Positions 34,701 through 44,253 are shown, counted from the first letter of the stretch. The stretch is 64,000 nucleotides of DNA from Chloroflexota bacterium (GCA_028873975.1 JAPPMO010000026.1:1-64000), one strand, 5' to 3'. Notes: a model not told the origin generated them from the letters alone. Program-made: numbers and translations.

Positions 34701-35429
34701 ATGCCGCTGATCTTGGCCGGTCTCATATTGCTCTTTGGCAGCTTTGTGCAAGGCGCGATCGGGTTCGCCCTGGGGATGATCGCCGTGCCTCTGCTGGTCG
34801 ATGCGGGCTACAGCTTGTCGCAAGCCGTGGCCTTAACAACCTTGGCGATTGGCATACAGGTGATGGCGGGCGCCTGGCAATTGCGGGATCATATCCCTTG
34901 GGCGGATGTAAAGTTGGCGGCTCTCGCGCGCTGCGCGACTGTACCCATCGGCATTACACTGCTGCTGCTTGTTGAGGATGTAAATGGCGCGGATGTCAAG
35001 CCGCTCGTCGGCATCGGCGTATTGATCGGCGTCGCCATCCGTTTGGCCGCCCCGCGCCAATTGAAGCGCGATCTGCCCTTGCCCTTATCCCTGGCCGCGT
35101 TTGCAACCAGCGGCCTCTTGCAAGGCATGGTCGCCATGGGAGGACCGCCGCTGGTGCTATGGATGACAACGCGCAACTTCCGCGCGCGGCAGGCGCGGGC
35201 TTTCACCATGACGCTGTTTTTGCTCAATGCGCCCATACAAGTGCTGCTTTTGCTCTTCCTGTCCCGAACAATGAGCCTGGAAGTAGTCGCGACGGCGCTG
35301 CTGCTTTCGCCGCTGATTTACTTGGGCACAACGATCGGTGTTCGCGCGGGGGATCAGTTTAACAAGCTCCTGCTCAATCGCCTGGCGCTGGCGGTGCTGG
35401 TTGTGATCGCCTTTAACGCGATTTTCTGA
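34701..35429 (+). CDS. TSUP (TauE/SafE)-family membrane transporter
   Basis: A 242-residue polytopic protein with seven to eight spans; GSFVQGAIGFALGMIAVPLL (about 12-31) and LLQGMVAMGGPPLVLWMT (about 142-159) are the paired TSUP signatures. Members export or import sulfite, sulfoacetate and organosulfonates. The ATG at 34701 gives the standard N terminus, though its ribosome site (GGCGGG) is weak. Its stop overlaps the ATG of the decarboxylase gene as TGATG, so the two are translationally coupled; this hints that the exported compound is related to the decarboxylase product. Confidence 0.8.
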   Translation: MPLILAGLILLFGSFVQGAIGFALGMIAVPLLVDAGYSLSQAVALTTLAIGIQVMAGAWQLRDHIPWADVKLAALARCATVPIGITLLLLVEDVNGADVKPLVGIGVLIGVAIRLAAPRQLKRDLPLPLSLAAFATSGLLQGMVAMGGPPLVLWMTTRNFRARQARAFTMTLFLLNAPIQVLLLLFLSRTMSLEVVATALLLSPLIYLGTTIGVRAGDQFNKLLLNRLALAVLVVIAFNAIF

Positions 35430-36910
35430 TGGGGGCTGACATCGGCATGAGCGAACCATCACCAAGATCCTCTTTGCAGTTTGACAGCGAAGAGATGCGG
35501 GAATTTGGCTATCGCGTCATTGATAAACTGGTGGACTATTACGCAAGCCGCGCCGAGCGACCGGTGGCGGAAAAGCTGGATTATGACGCGCTGGATGCGA
35601 TTTTGCACGAGCCAATGCCGCGGGAGGGTTCGCCCTGGCGCGATGTTCTGGAGCAATTCGAGCGGCAAGTTGTGGACAGTACAAATCATGTGGATCATCC
35701 GCGTTTCTTCGCTTACATCCCGCTGGCCAACAATTTCGTCAGCGTGATGGCGGATGCGCTGGCCGCCGGTTACAACATTTTTAATGCGGTCTGGCTGCAA
35801 GGTCCGGGCGCGGCGCAGATCGAGCGGCTGACGGTGGGTTGGCTGCGGCAGATTTTCGGCTTTCCCCCGGGAGCCGGCGGCGCCTTTGTCAGCGGCGGTT
35901 CGGTTGCGAATCTGACTGCGCTGGCGGTGGCGCGGCATGTTCAAATGGGTGGCGATATGCAAGGGGCGGTTGTCTATTGTTCCGATCAAATTCATTTCGC
36001 CGTCTCCCGCGGCTTGCGCGTGCTGGGCTACACGCCGGAGCAACTGCGCAAGATCCCGAGCGATGAAAATTACCGGCTCTCGCTGCCGATGTTGAAGGAG
36101 GCGGTCGCGGCCGATCGAGCGGCGGGCAGGCGACCCTTCTGCGTCGTCGCCACCGCTGGCACCACCAATACCGGCGCCGTCGATCCATTGGACGCGCTGG
36201 CGGATCTTTGCCAGCAAGAGAATCTTTGGCTCCATGTCGATGGCGCTTATGGCGCGCCGGCTATGCTGACCGAAAAAGGCAAACGCGCGCTGAAAGGGCT
36301 GGAGCGTGCCGATTCGCTGGCTTTGGACGCGCATAAATGGCTGTTTCAACCGATAGAATGTGGCGTGGTTTTGGTGCGGGAGCGGCGCTGGCTGGCCCAG
36401 ACCTTCAAGGAGCAGCCGGAGTACTTGAAAGACGTCGAGGGCGAGGGCGAAGGCGAAGAAATCAACTTCATGTACCAAGGCATACAGCTGACGCGGCAGT
36501 TTCGCGCCTTGAAATTGTGGATGAGTTTCAAGGTCTTTGGGCTGGATGCCATCAGCGATGCCATCGCGGCGGGATTTGAGAATGCGGAACTGGCCGAGCG
36601 GCTGCTGCGCCAAGCCGGCTGTTGGGAGATTGTCACGCCGGCGCGGATGGCCATCGTCACATTTCGCTATCAACCGGCCAACGGTGATGAGATTCTGGCA
36701 AACCGCGTAACGCACGAGCTTGTAGGGCGCTTGCTGGAAGATGGCTATGCCTTCGCCTCCGGCACGCAACTGCGCGACAAGACGGTGCTGCGATTGTGCG
36801 CGAACAATCCGCGAACGACCGAATCCGATTTGCAGCTGACCATTCAGCTCATGGGGCGGCTGGCTGCTGAATTGGAAGCGGCGCTTAAAGTAATGCCGGC
36901 TTCGGAATAG
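35429..36910 (+). CDS. PLP-dependent group II amino acid decarboxylase (1 of 2)
   Basis: A 493-residue enzyme of the aromatic-L-amino-acid / glutamate decarboxylase group. PLP lysine is K303 in [11 protein letters not shown]; the PLP ring-stacking His is near 189 ([11 protein letters not shown]), Asp271 is in [10 protein letters not shown], and [10 protein letters not shown] is the phosphate loop. Likely substrates are aromatic amino acids. It starts inside the stop codon of the TSUP transporter and is followed 62 bp on by a close paralogue (same [18 protein letters not shown] start region). Confidence 0.85.
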   Translation: MGADIGMSEPSPRSSLQFDSEEMREFGYRVIDKLVDYYASRAERPVAEKLDYDALDAILHEPMPREGSPWRDVLEQFERQVVDSTNHVDHPRFFAYIPLANNFVSVMADALAAGYNIFNAVWLQGPGAAQIERLTVGWLRQIFGFPPGAGGAFVSGGSVANLTALAVARHVQMGGDMQGAVVYCSDQIHFAVSRGLRVLGYTPEQLRKIPSDENYRLSLPMLKEAVAADRAAGRRPFCVVATAGTTNTGAVDPLDALADLCQQENLWLHVDGAYGAPAMLTEKGKRALKGLERADSLALDAHKWLFQPIECGVVLVRERRWLAQTFKEQPEYLKDVEGEGEGEEINFMYQGIQLTRQFRALKLWMSFKVFGLDAISDAIAAGFENAELAERLLRQAGCWEIVTPARMAIVTFRYQPANGDEILANRVTHELVGRLLEDGYAFASGTQLRDKTVLRLCANNPRTTESDLQLTIQLMGRLAAELEAALKVMPASE

Positions 36911-36972
36911 AGCCAAGAGCATCCCAGCTATCGTTGCATGTACCGCAGGCTTGTTACAAGAAAGGGCCTGAT

Positions 36973-38445
36973 ATGCGCCATACAAATCCCCGAGACCAGT
37001 TGAAGCTCGGCGCTGATGAAATGCGCGAAATGGGCTACCGCATCATCGACATGCTGGTGGATTATACTGGCGCGCAAGCGCAGTTTCCAGTGACGCGAGC
37101 ATTGGATCACGCGACATTCGAGGAAATCCTGGACGAGCCGCTTCCCGAAACGGGGTCGGATTGGCAAGACGTATTGGAGCAGTTCGAGCGACAGATACTG
37201 ACTACCATCGATCACCTGGATCATCCGCGCTTCTTCGCCTATATCCCGTCCTCCAGCAACTTCGTTGGCGCCATGGCGGACACGCTGGCTTCCGGATACA
37301 ACATTTTCAACGCCTTGTACCCGCTTGGAACAGGCGCGGCGGTGGTCGAAAGGCTGGCCATCAATTGGCTGCGGGAGCTCTGCGGCATGCCGGAAGAGGC
37401 GGGCGGCCTGTTTGTAAGCGGAGGCTCTGTTGCGAATCTGACAGGTTTGGCAGTGGCGCGACAGATCCAGTTGGATGGAGATATGCGCGATGCCGTCATT
37501 TATTGCTCCGATCAAGCTCACTTTGTCATCTCGCGCGGGTTGCGCATCCTCGGTTTTGCGCCGGAACAACTGCGCGAAATCCATTCGGACGAGGATTTCC
37601 GGCTTCCGGTGGCGGATCTCGAACGGGCAATCGCAGAGGACAGAGCGGCGGGCAAGCGGCCCTTCTGCGTTGCCGCCACGGCTGGCACGACCAATACAGG
37701 CGCGATAGATCCCCTGAATGACCTGGCGGATCTGTGCGAGCGGGAGGATCTTTGGCTGCATGTCGATGGCGCTTATGGCGCGTCCGCCTGCTTGTCCAAG
37801 CATAGAAAGCAGGCGCTGGCTGGCATCGAACGCGCGCATACGCTGGCTTGGGACGCGCATAAATGGATGTTCCAGCCGGTCGAGTGCAGCTCCCTGCTGG
37901 TGCGGGATCGCCATTGGCTGGGCAATACCTTCAAGGAGACAGCGCATTTCCTCACAGATGCCGAAGCGCACAGTAAAGAAGAGGTTGGCGAAGAGATGAA
38001 CTTCATGTATCAAGGCATTCAGTTAACCCGGTATTTTCGCGCCTTGAAATTTTGGATGAGCCTGAAAGTATTTGGCCTTGCCGCTGTGCGGGCTGCGATT
38101 GAACGTGGATTTGAACTGGCGGAACTGGCGGAATCGCTTTTGCGAGATTCAGGCCGCTGGGAGATCATCACGCCAGCGCAAATGGCGATTGTGACCTTTC
38201 GTTACAAGCCCCGCGACGGGGACGACTGCCTTGCGAATGCGGTGACGGATAAATTGTCGGACGCCATGGCCGCGAATGGATTCGCCTTTGCCTCGACCAC
38301 CAGGCTGCGCGAGAAAACCGTCATGCGCCTGGTCACGAACAATCCGCGTACAAGTCCATCCGATCTGCGGCAAACTGTTCTGCTCATGGGCCGGCTGGCG
38401 GCGGAGTTAGAGACGCAGCTCAAAGAAGCACCTGCAGAAGACTGA
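36973..38445 (+). CDS. PLP-dependent group II amino acid decarboxylase (2 of 2)
   Basis: A 490-residue paralogue of the previous gene, colinear along its whole length: K297 in [45 protein letters not shown] 36973 is chosen because AAGGG lies six bases upstream; an ATG at 36934 would add 13 residues with no homology to the neighbour. The pair likely arose by tandem duplication and may have diverged in substrate; acceptor-loop differences ([14 protein letters not shown] versus FVGAMADTLASGYN) are small. Confidence 0.85.
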   Translation: MRHTNPRDQLKLGADEMREMGYRIIDMLVDYTGAQAQFPVTRALDHATFEEILDEPLPETGSDWQDVLEQFERQILTTIDHLDHPRFFAYIPSSSNFVGAMADTLASGYNIFNALYPLGTGAAVVERLAINWLRELCGMPEEAGGLFVSGGSVANLTGLAVARQIQLDGDMRDAVIYCSDQAHFVISRGLRILGFAPEQLREIHSDEDFRLPVADLERAIAEDRAAGKRPFCVAATAGTTNTGAIDPLNDLADLCEREDLWLHVDGAYGASACLSKHRKQALAGIERAHTLAWDAHKWMFQPVECSSLLVRDRHWLGNTFKETAHFLTDAEAHSKEEVGEEMNFMYQGIQLTRYFRALKFWMSLKVFGLAAVRAAIERGFELAELAESLLRDSGRWEIITPAQMAIVTFRYKPRDGDDCLANAVTDKLSDAMAANGFAFASTTRLREKTVMRLVTNNPRTSPSDLRQTVLLMGRLAAELETQLKEAPAED

Positions 38446-38564
38446 TTTGCGGACGCGCCTGCCCGTCATTGAAGGTTCATAAATACCTTTTTGAAAGGCT
38501 ATATTTGAAAGCAGGCAGTTCGCGGGCAGGTGAACAGCGCGTTGCTTGCCCGGCACATCCCCAC

Positions 38565-39053
38565 TCATCTCTTAAACGTGTCGTATGGGCAGTTGTGATG
38601 AGTATAGATTGCCTCGATTTGAGGCTTCACATGATGCCAAAACGCAGTTGGCGCCACCCATACCAACTTTCCTTCTCGTTCTATTGGTTCGGGAATCAAC
38701 TGCCCATTCAAAGTATCGAGCAGACCGACTCCCCTGCGTATGAACGAATTGTGCTTAAGCCCGTTGGTTAGCTTGCTGCCAAGCTCAGGGGCTCCTGGAT
38801 ATATCTTTCTTGGGAAGAATTCTTCGATTATGCGCTTAGGACTGGGGTATTGGCTGCGCTTCTTAGGATTAAGCGGCAGTCCCTTCTTGCATAGAAATGC
38901 CAATTCCATACATGCTACCATCCTCAGCAATGCTACCGCGTGGTCATCGGGGTCCTGAAGCAACCTTCCAATCTGGTCTCTCCAGTGTCGTTCGTATACT
39001 TCGCGGCAAGTTTTAGGGAAATAATTGGATGCTGCCAATCTTCCTGTGGTCAT
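38565..39053 (-). CDS. Hypothetical protein, probably horizontally acquired
   Basis: A 162-residue soluble protein without a recognised family. It starts MTTGRLAASNYFPKTCREVY, with GAGAACA about 10 bases upstream as a weak ribosome site, and ends KPQIEAIYTHHNCPYDTFKR. The gene is clearly less GC-rich than its surroundings and uses rarer codons, and it sits between two gaps rich in inverted repeats, so recent acquisition is likely. No catalytic or binding motif is visible. Confidence 0.5.
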   Translation of the reverse strand: MTTGRLAASNYFPKTCREVYERHWRDQIGRLLQDPDDHAVALLRMVACMELAFLCKKGLPLNPKKRSQYPSPKRIIEEFFPRKIYPGAPELGSKLTNGLKHNSFIRRGVGLLDTLNGQLIPEPIEREGKLVWVAPTAFWHHVKPQIEAIYTHHNCPYDTFKR

Positions 39054-39484
39054 GTTGACAATTGTTCTCACTCTATGGTAGCTTTTAGATAGGTGTATGG
39101 TGAGATCCAGCACTAACCCCTAGACCGCTCTGGACAGACGGGGTTAGGGGAAGACGAGGGAACCTGAATTGGGAATCCCGCGACTCCAAGAGGCTTGCGA
39201 CTTATACGGCGAGCCTTTTGGTTTTTATACTATATCACATCGGCGCAGCCGAGATGGCGCAGTGGACTTGATCGCCCGCTGCCCCTGAGATCCCCCTGTA
39301 TTTAGCGTCGCCGCAATCAAGCAATTTTGAATGCTATAGTCATATCAATGAGCGGCTTAGCCGTCGGCGCGGCGCCGTCCGGCACGGCATTGTCAACGTT
39401 GTCTGTACAGCAGCCGCATTATTGCTAAAATACGCGGGCTATCTATTCGGTAGCGATGGATTGACCTGACACGAAGGATCGCTC
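39054..39484 (+). other. Structured intergenic region (candidate small RNA)
   Basis: 431 bp with two strong inverted repeats on the plus strand. First: CTAACCCC (39113-39120) pairs perfectly with GGGGTTAG (39140-39147). Second: CCAAGAGGCTTGCG (39186-39199) pairs, with a few mismatches, with CGGCGAGCCTTTTGG (39207-39221), followed at once by TTTTT (39222-39226), the layout of an intrinsic terminator. Together they could be a short non-coding RNA, or the leader of the minus-strand gene. The rest is unremarkable until the antiporter's leader. Confidence 0.35.
39404..39431 (+). promoter_or_regulatory. Candidate promoter of the CPA2 antiporter
   Basis: TGTACA (39404-39409), 16 bp, TAAAAT (39426-39431; five of six), 53 bp before the TTG start at 39485. 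The -35 match is weak. Confidence 0.4.
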
Positions 39485-41416
39485 TTGGACATCAGTTTGC
39501 TGGCTTGGTCGATCGCCAGTTTCGCCTTCATCGTTCTGTCCGCCTACCAAGTGGGTCGGCTGGCGACGGTCCTGCACCTGCCGCTCATCAGCGGATACTT
39601 GCTGGCGGGCATATTCGCCGGACCATTCGTTCTGCGCTTTATGTCGACATCAAATGTCGACGCCCTGCGCTTTCTCGATGAGACTTCCCTCGCTTTCATA
39701 GCTTTCGCCGCCGGCAGTGAAATGGCGCTGGACGAACTGCGCGGACGTTACCGCAGCATCGGCTGGAATACGCTGACCCAGATTGTCGCGGTCTATGTCA
39801 TCTGTGGGGCGGCGATTTTTCTGTTTGCCGATTACATTCCCTTCATGCGCGATCTGAGTCCGGCCGGGCGTCTGGCGGCGGCGCTGCTCGGCGGCACCAT
39901 TTTGGCGGCGCGGTCGCCCTCCTCAGCCATCGCCATCATCAACGAGATGCGAGCGCGAGGTCCCTTCGTGAAGACGGTGCTGGGCGTGACGCTGGTCAAA
40001 GATGTGCTCATCGTCGTGCTCTTCGCGCTAAGCACCTCCATCGCGGCGACCTTGCTGACGGGGCGCAGTTTCGACCTCGGTTTCATTCTGCTGGTGAGCT
40101 TCGAGGTGCTTGCCTCAATCGGTCTGGGCGTGTTGGTCGCCCAGGTGATGAAGCTCGTTTTGCGCAATCACTGGGAAGACTGGCTGAAGATCCCGATTCT
40201 GCTCTTCATCGGCTATCTTGTCTTTTTTTTCGCCGGGGAGCTGCGGCACTGGAGCCACGACAATCTGCCGGTGGAATTGCTTTTTGAGCCGCTGTTGATT
40301 TGTATGGTAGCGAGCTTCTGGCTGACCAATCGCTCGCCCTACCGCAGTGAATTGCGCCACCTGCTGCATCGGGTCGAAATGCCGATTTTTGTCATCTTCT
40401 TCACGCTAATCGGCGGATCGCTTGATATCGGGATTGTAATGGCGCTGTTGCCAATCACCGTGGCTATCTTCGGGGCGCGCCTCCTGGCGCTTTTCATCGG
40501 CGGCTATGTCGGCGGGACGCTGGCGGGGGATCCGCCGCAATTCAACCGACTGACCTGGATGGCTTATATCACGCAGGCTGGGGTTGGCTTGGGCTTGGCA
40601 AAAGAAGTGGCGCTCGAGTTCCCGCAGCTGGGCAACGATTTCACGACGTTGATGGTGGCGGTTATCGTCTTGAGCCAACTGGCGGGTCCGCCCTTCTTCA
40701 AATTCGCCATACGCATGGTCGGCGAATCGCATTTGCCCAAGGACATCAAGGACGACGAAATTCTGGATGTCGTGATCGTCGGCATCGAGAATCAATCGCG
40801 AGCGCTGGCGGAGCGCCTGCTGGCGCATGGCTGGCGGGTCAAGCTGCTGGATATTGACCAATCGCATGTCTCGGTGCTGACCGCGTCGGACGGGCTGCGG
40901 CATGAGCATTGGCTGCCGGGCATATCCGCCGAAGAAGTGCGCAAGCTCATCGAACCCAAGACCGAGGTCGCCGTCACCTTGCTGCCAAACGATGCCGACA
41001 GCCTAAAACTGTGCCAGATCTTTTACGAGGACTTTGGCATCACGCGGCAGATTGCGCGCCTCAACGAGTTTAGCCTGGTCGAGCAATTCCGCGAGATGGG
41101 CGTGCACGTCTTGGACCCGGCCAATGCCATGGTCCATCTGCTCGACAATTTCGTGCGCGCGCCGCAGTTGGCGACGATGGTCTTTGAAGATGACCCCGAG
41201 CATGACGTAATCCAGGTGACCATTACCGATCCCAATGTCGATGGCTTGCACCTGCGCGAACTGATTCTGCCCGACGACGTCTTGGTGATGGCAATCGAGC
41301 GCGGGGGGCATTCCATCGTGCCGCATGGCTATACCAACCTGCACCTGGGTGACGAAGTAACCTTGATCGGACCGACCGGCAGCCTGGACGAGGTGGCGCT
41401 GAAGCTGGGATATTGA
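39485..41416 (+). CDS. CPA2-family cation:proton antiporter with RCK_N and RCK_C domains
   Basis: A 643-residue protein with an N-terminal CPA2/Kef-type transporter domain (about 5-420, 12-13 spans, core helices LISGYLLAGIFAGP and SEMALDELRG), an RCK_N/TrkA_N nucleotide-binding domain (about 430-545, DVVIVGIENQSRALAERLL) and an RCK_C domain (about 555-643). It would exchange monovalent cations for protons, gated by NAD or a nucleotide. The start is TTG at 39485, supported by AAGGA seven bases upstream. No Kef-type helper flavoprotein is adjacent. Confidence 0.88.
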   Translation: MDISLLAWSIASFAFIVLSAYQVGRLATVLHLPLISGYLLAGIFAGPFVLRFMSTSNVDALRFLDETSLAFIAFAAGSEMALDELRGRYRSIGWNTLTQIVAVYVICGAAIFLFADYIPFMRDLSPAGRLAAALLGGTILAARSPSSAIAIINEMRARGPFVKTVLGVTLVKDVLIVVLFALSTSIAATLLTGRSFDLGFILLVSFEVLASIGLGVLVAQVMKLVLRNHWEDWLKIPILLFIGYLVFFFAGELRHWSHDNLPVELLFEPLLICMVASFWLTNRSPYRSELRHLLHRVEMPIFVIFFTLIGGSLDIGIVMALLPITVAIFGARLLALFIGGYVGGTLAGDPPQFNRLTWMAYITQAGVGLGLAKEVALEFPQLGNDFTTLMVAVIVLSQLAGPPFFKFAIRMVGESHLPKDIKDDEILDVVIVGIENQSRALAERLLAHGWRVKLLDIDQSHVSVLTASDGLRHEHWLPGISAEEVRKLIEPKTEVAVTLLPNDADSLKLCQIFYEDFGITRQIARLNEFSLVEQFREMGVHVLDPANAMVHLLDNFVRAPQLATMVFEDDPEHDVIQVTITDPNVDGLHLRELILPDDVLVMAIERGGHSIVPHGYTNLHLGDEVTLIGPTGSLDEVALKLGY

Positions 41417-41446
41417 GCCTTGCGGCGTCGATCTTTGCCAATACGA

Positions 41447-41474
41447 TTGACATATTGATAATCATCAATATAAT
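41447..41474 (+). promoter_or_regulatory. Consensus sigma-70 promoter of the flavoprotein gene
   Basis: Perfect TTGACA (41447-41452), 16 bp, perfect TATAAT (41469-41474), 41 bp before the ATG at 41516. A full double match is rare; it means strong intrinsic promoter activity that is probably held in check by the palindromic operator lying between the boxes. Confidence 0.85.
41452..41471. promoter_or_regulatory. Palindromic operator (ArsR/SmtB- or Fur-like)
   Basis: A perfect inverted repeat, ATATTGAT N4 ATCAATAT, that overlaps the spacer and part of both promoter boxes. The AT-rich ATA...TAT form suits ArsR/SmtB metal-sensing repressors. The TTGATAATCATCAA core also resembles Fur/Zur sites, so the regulator family is not settled. 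Bound repressor would block RNA polymerase; derepression would give high expression. Confidence 0.7.
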
Positions 41475-41515
41475 GGTCATTATCGTATTCATTTTGATTC
41501 CTTGAGGAAGTCGAT

Positions 41516-42892
41516 ATGATCAAGCTGCCCGTAGCGATTATTGGCGGGGGACCCGTTGGATTGGCAGCCGTCGCGCATCTGCTGGACCGCGGCGAAAGAG
41601 TGATCCTCTTTGAAGCCGGCGCGACTGCCGGCGCAAGCGTGCTTGATTGGGGGCATGTGCGCATGTTTTCCCCTTGGCAGTTTAACATGGATGCCGCCTG
41701 TGTCCGCCTCTTGGAAGCAACTGGCTGGACCGCCCCGCCCGCTGATGAACTGCCGACCGGTGCGGAACTGGTTGAGCGGTATCTGCGTCCCTTGGCCGAG
41801 CTCGACATAATGCAGGGCGTCATTCAAGCGCGGGCTCGCGTGGTCGCGGTTTCCCGGCGTCATCATGACAAGATGAAGGATCGCGGCAGGGACGATGCGC
41901 CCTTTCTGCTGCGGGTCGCCCTTGCAGACGGTAGTGAAAGCCAGTTTCTGGCGCGCGCGGTGATTGACGCCTCGGGAACCTGGCGCAATCCCAATCCCGC
42001 AGGTGCGGACGGACTGCCCGCGCTCGGCGAAAGGCAGGGAAGCCAGCGCATCCGCTATGGCATTCCCGACGCGCTGCGAAGCGAGCGCGAGCGTTACCGC
42101 GGCAAGCGCGTCATGGTCCTGGGCAGCGGGCATTCGGCCATCAATGCCTTGCTCGATCTGACGCGCCTGGCGGAAGCTGAGCCGCGGACCTCCATCGTCT
42201 GGGCGCTGCGCGGCGCGAACCTGCAGCGCGTCTATGGCGGCGGCGAGAAGGACGCGCTGCCGGCGCGCGGGCAACTGGGCAGCATGATCCGCCGGGCAGT
42301 TGCGGCTGACGCGATGGACATTCTGGCGCCGTTTCGCATCTCGAATATAGACGATCATGGCAGCGCTCTAGTGATCAGCGGCGACCTTGATGGCGCCTTT
42401 CACAGCGCCGAAGTTGAGGAACTGATTGTCTGCGCCGGGGCGCGACCCGACCTGGATCCGCTGCGCGAACTGCGCCTGGATCTGGATCCGGTTGTTGAGA
42501 GCAGCCGAGCCTTGGCGCCGCTAATCGACCCCGACTTGCATAGCTGCGGCACGGTGCGCCCGCACGGCGAAGCTGAATTGCGTCAGCCGGAAAAAGACTT
42601 CTATATCATCGGGATGAAAAGCTACGGTCGCGCGCCCACCTTCTTGCTGGCGACCGGCTACGAACAAGCGCGCTCGGTGGCAGCGGCGCTCTGCGGCGAC
42701 TGGGAAGCGGCGCGCGATGTACAGTTGAATTTGCCGGAGACGGGCGTTTGCGTCAGCAACTTCACCGACGAAGAAGCCTGCTGTGATCCCATTGCTGTGG
42801 ATTGCTGCGCGCCGGCGCCGATAGCGTTTGAAGACATTGCGCTGGCGTCTCCGGGGCCGCAGTTCCCGGTCTCGCTGGCCGGCGGCGAGTAA
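41516..42892 (+). CDS. FAD-dependent oxidoreductase with Cys-rich C terminus (metal-resistance type)
   Basis: A 458-residue flavoprotein. N-terminal FAD motif AIIGGGPVGLAAVAHLL (about 8-24), a second Rossmann motif VMVLGSGHSAINALLDL (about 199-215), and a tail with ETGVCVSNF, EEACCDP and DCCAP. Flavoproteins with such paired-cysteine ends are found in arsenic-type resistance clusters, where the cysteines may bind metal or metalloid. The ribosome site GAGGAA lies seven bases before the ATG. The strongly regulated promoter with a metal-repressor-like operator supports this role, but no arsB, arsC or arsR gene is in the window. Confidence 0.75.
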   Translation: MIKLPVAIIGGGPVGLAAVAHLLDRGERVILFEAGATAGASVLDWGHVRMFSPWQFNMDAACVRLLEATGWTAPPADELPTGAELVERYLRPLAELDIMQGVIQARARVVAVSRRHHDKMKDRGRDDAPFLLRVALADGSESQFLARAVIDASGTWRNPNPAGADGLPALGERQGSQRIRYGIPDALRSERERYRGKRVMVLGSGHSAINALLDLTRLAEAEPRTSIVWALRGANLQRVYGGGEKDALPARGQLGSMIRRAVAADAMDILAPFRISNIDDHGSALVISGDLDGAFHSAEVEELIVCAGARPDLDPLRELRLDLDPVVESSRALAPLIDPDLHSCGTVRPHGEAELRQPEKDFYIIGMKSYGRAPTFLLATGYEQARSVAAALCGDWEAARDVQLNLPETGVCVSNFTDEEACCDPIAVDCCAPAPIAFEDIALASPGPQFPVSLAGGE

Positions 42893-43051
42893 GGGCGGCG
42901 CCCAGACCTCGCAGCTGAACGCCTCAAGATTCCCAGCCCGCGATCTTATAGCAAGCGCGAAAAAGATCTGCCATCCGGCGTCAGTTGCGGGACGCGTTTC
43001 CAATGAGTATCATCTGCCATGTGTGAAACGAGCGGAAAAGAGAGGCTGAAG

Positions 43052-43555
43052 ATGGCGCATACAATGGTCGAGCAATTGCGCTTCACGCGGAGCGAATTCT
43101 TGCGCTGCCTCGAAGGATTGAGCCCGCAGGACGCCTACGTGCAGCATGGAAAGATGAATTGCACCAGTTGGATCATCGGGCATCTGGCGTCGCATGAAAA
43201 CCAGAACTTCGTTTTTTTGGCGCAGGGGCAGAAGATCCAGCCGGACTTGCGCAAAATCTGCGGATTTGGCAGCCCGCCCTCCGCGCCAAAACTGGACGAT
43301 ATGTGGGCGGCTTGGCATGAGGTGACGGCGACCGCCGATGTCTTCCTGGATACCTTGACCACGGAGAAGCTGCTTGAGCATTTCCAATGGAAGGGCGAGC
43401 CGCTGGCGGAGTCAATAGGCACCACGCTGCACCGTACCATCTATCACTACTGGTATCATCTGGGCGAAGTACATGCGATACGACAAATGCTTGGGCAGCC
43501 CAATTTGCCGGAGTTCGTCGGCGCGATGGACAGCGCACCCTTCAAACGAGCATAA
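43052..43555 (+). CDS. DinB-family protein
   Basis: A 167-residue four-helix-bundle protein. Metal-ligand pattern: GHLASHENQNF (about 42-52) and HYWYHLGEVHAIRQ (about 131-144), as in DinB/YfiT-like proteins. ATG 43052 is chosen because AGAGG lies six to seven bases upstream; the ATG at 43019 lacks a ribosome site. Bacterial members act in thiol transfer (bacillithiol/mycothiol S-transferases) or stress responses. It ends eight bases before the C26 gene's GTG start, so the two are likely co-transcribed. Confidence 0.75.
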   Translation: MAHTMVEQLRFTRSEFLRCLEGLSPQDAYVQHGKMNCTSWIIGHLASHENQNFVFLAQGQKIQPDLRKICGFGSPPSAPKLDDMWAAWHEVTATADVFLDTLTTEKLLEHFQWKGEPLAESIGTTLHRTIYHYWYHLGEVHAIRQMLGQPNLPEFVGAMDSAPFKRA

Positions 43556-43563
43556 AAACCACC

Positions 43564-44253
43564 GTGAAAAAATCTCCTAGGATCGGTATCACCACCAGCT
43601 TGGAGGACGGACGCCAGACCCTTGATACCCGTTATGTTGAGGCGGTTGAAGCAGCCGGGGGCCTCCCGGTCATCCTGCCGCTCTTGAAGACGGCGGAAGC
43701 CGCCGCCGAATTTGCGGCGCTGCTGGACGGTTTGATCATCAGCGGCGGACCCGGCATCACACGCGGCTTGATCGGCGCGCTGCCGGCGGATCTGCCGCCT
43801 GTAGACACTCGGCGCGATCTCAGTGACGAGTTGATCTGCCGCGCCCTGGACAAGCGCCCCATGTTGGGCATCTGTTATGGCATGCAGTTTGTCAATGCCC
43901 TGGCGGGCGGCGGCATCTACGGCGATGCCCAGGCACAGGCGGAGGCCCTGGTCCACAGCGCCGATCGCGGCGCGAGCCAACACGAGATCCGCATTTCAGC
44001 AAACTCGCGTTTGCATGCCGTTCTTAAGACCAAAAAGCTGATGACCAATACCCACCATATACAAGCCGTTGCCGATCTTGGCGGGGGTCTGCGCGTGACG
44101 GCGCGCGCGGCGGACGGCGTCATCGAAGCGCTGGAATCGGAGGATGGTCGGATTGTCGGCGTCCAGTTTCATCCCGAGCGCATGACCGGTGCGGCGCGAG
44201 CGCTCTTCGCGGATTTGGTTGAACGGGCAAGCTGTGAGGGCTACGGGCGCTAA
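43564..44253 (+). CDS. C26-family glutamine-amidotransferase-like hydrolase (second copy)
   Basis: A 229-residue C26 hydrolase: nucleophile Cys in LGICYGMQFVNALAGG (about 103-118), catalytic His in VQFHPE, and a divergent SGGPGITRGL in place of the usual TGG.DI.P. GTG at 43564 is the only sensible start, since the open frame upstream (to 43387) runs inside the DinB gene. It lies eight bases after DinB. Shorter than, and clearly diverged from, the copy at 27373-28122, so its substrate probably differs. It is convergent with the next gene and overlaps its stop by four bases. Confidence 0.8.
   Translation: MKKSPRIGITTSLEDGRQTLDTRYVEAVEAAGGLPVILPLLKTAEAAAEFAALLDGLIISGGPGITRGLIGALPADLPPVDTRRDLSDELICRALDKRPMLGICYGMQFVNALAGGGIYGDAQAQAEALVHSADRGASQHEIRISANSRLHAVLKTKKLMTNTHHIQAVADLGGGLRVTARAADGVIEALESEDGRIVGVQFHPERMTGAARALFADLVERASCEGYGR

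Noticed and set aside
39247..39300. tRNA-like start (GCCGAGATGGCGCAGTGG)
   Set aside because: No T-arm (GTTCRANNC), no acceptor partner and no anticodon arm could be found.
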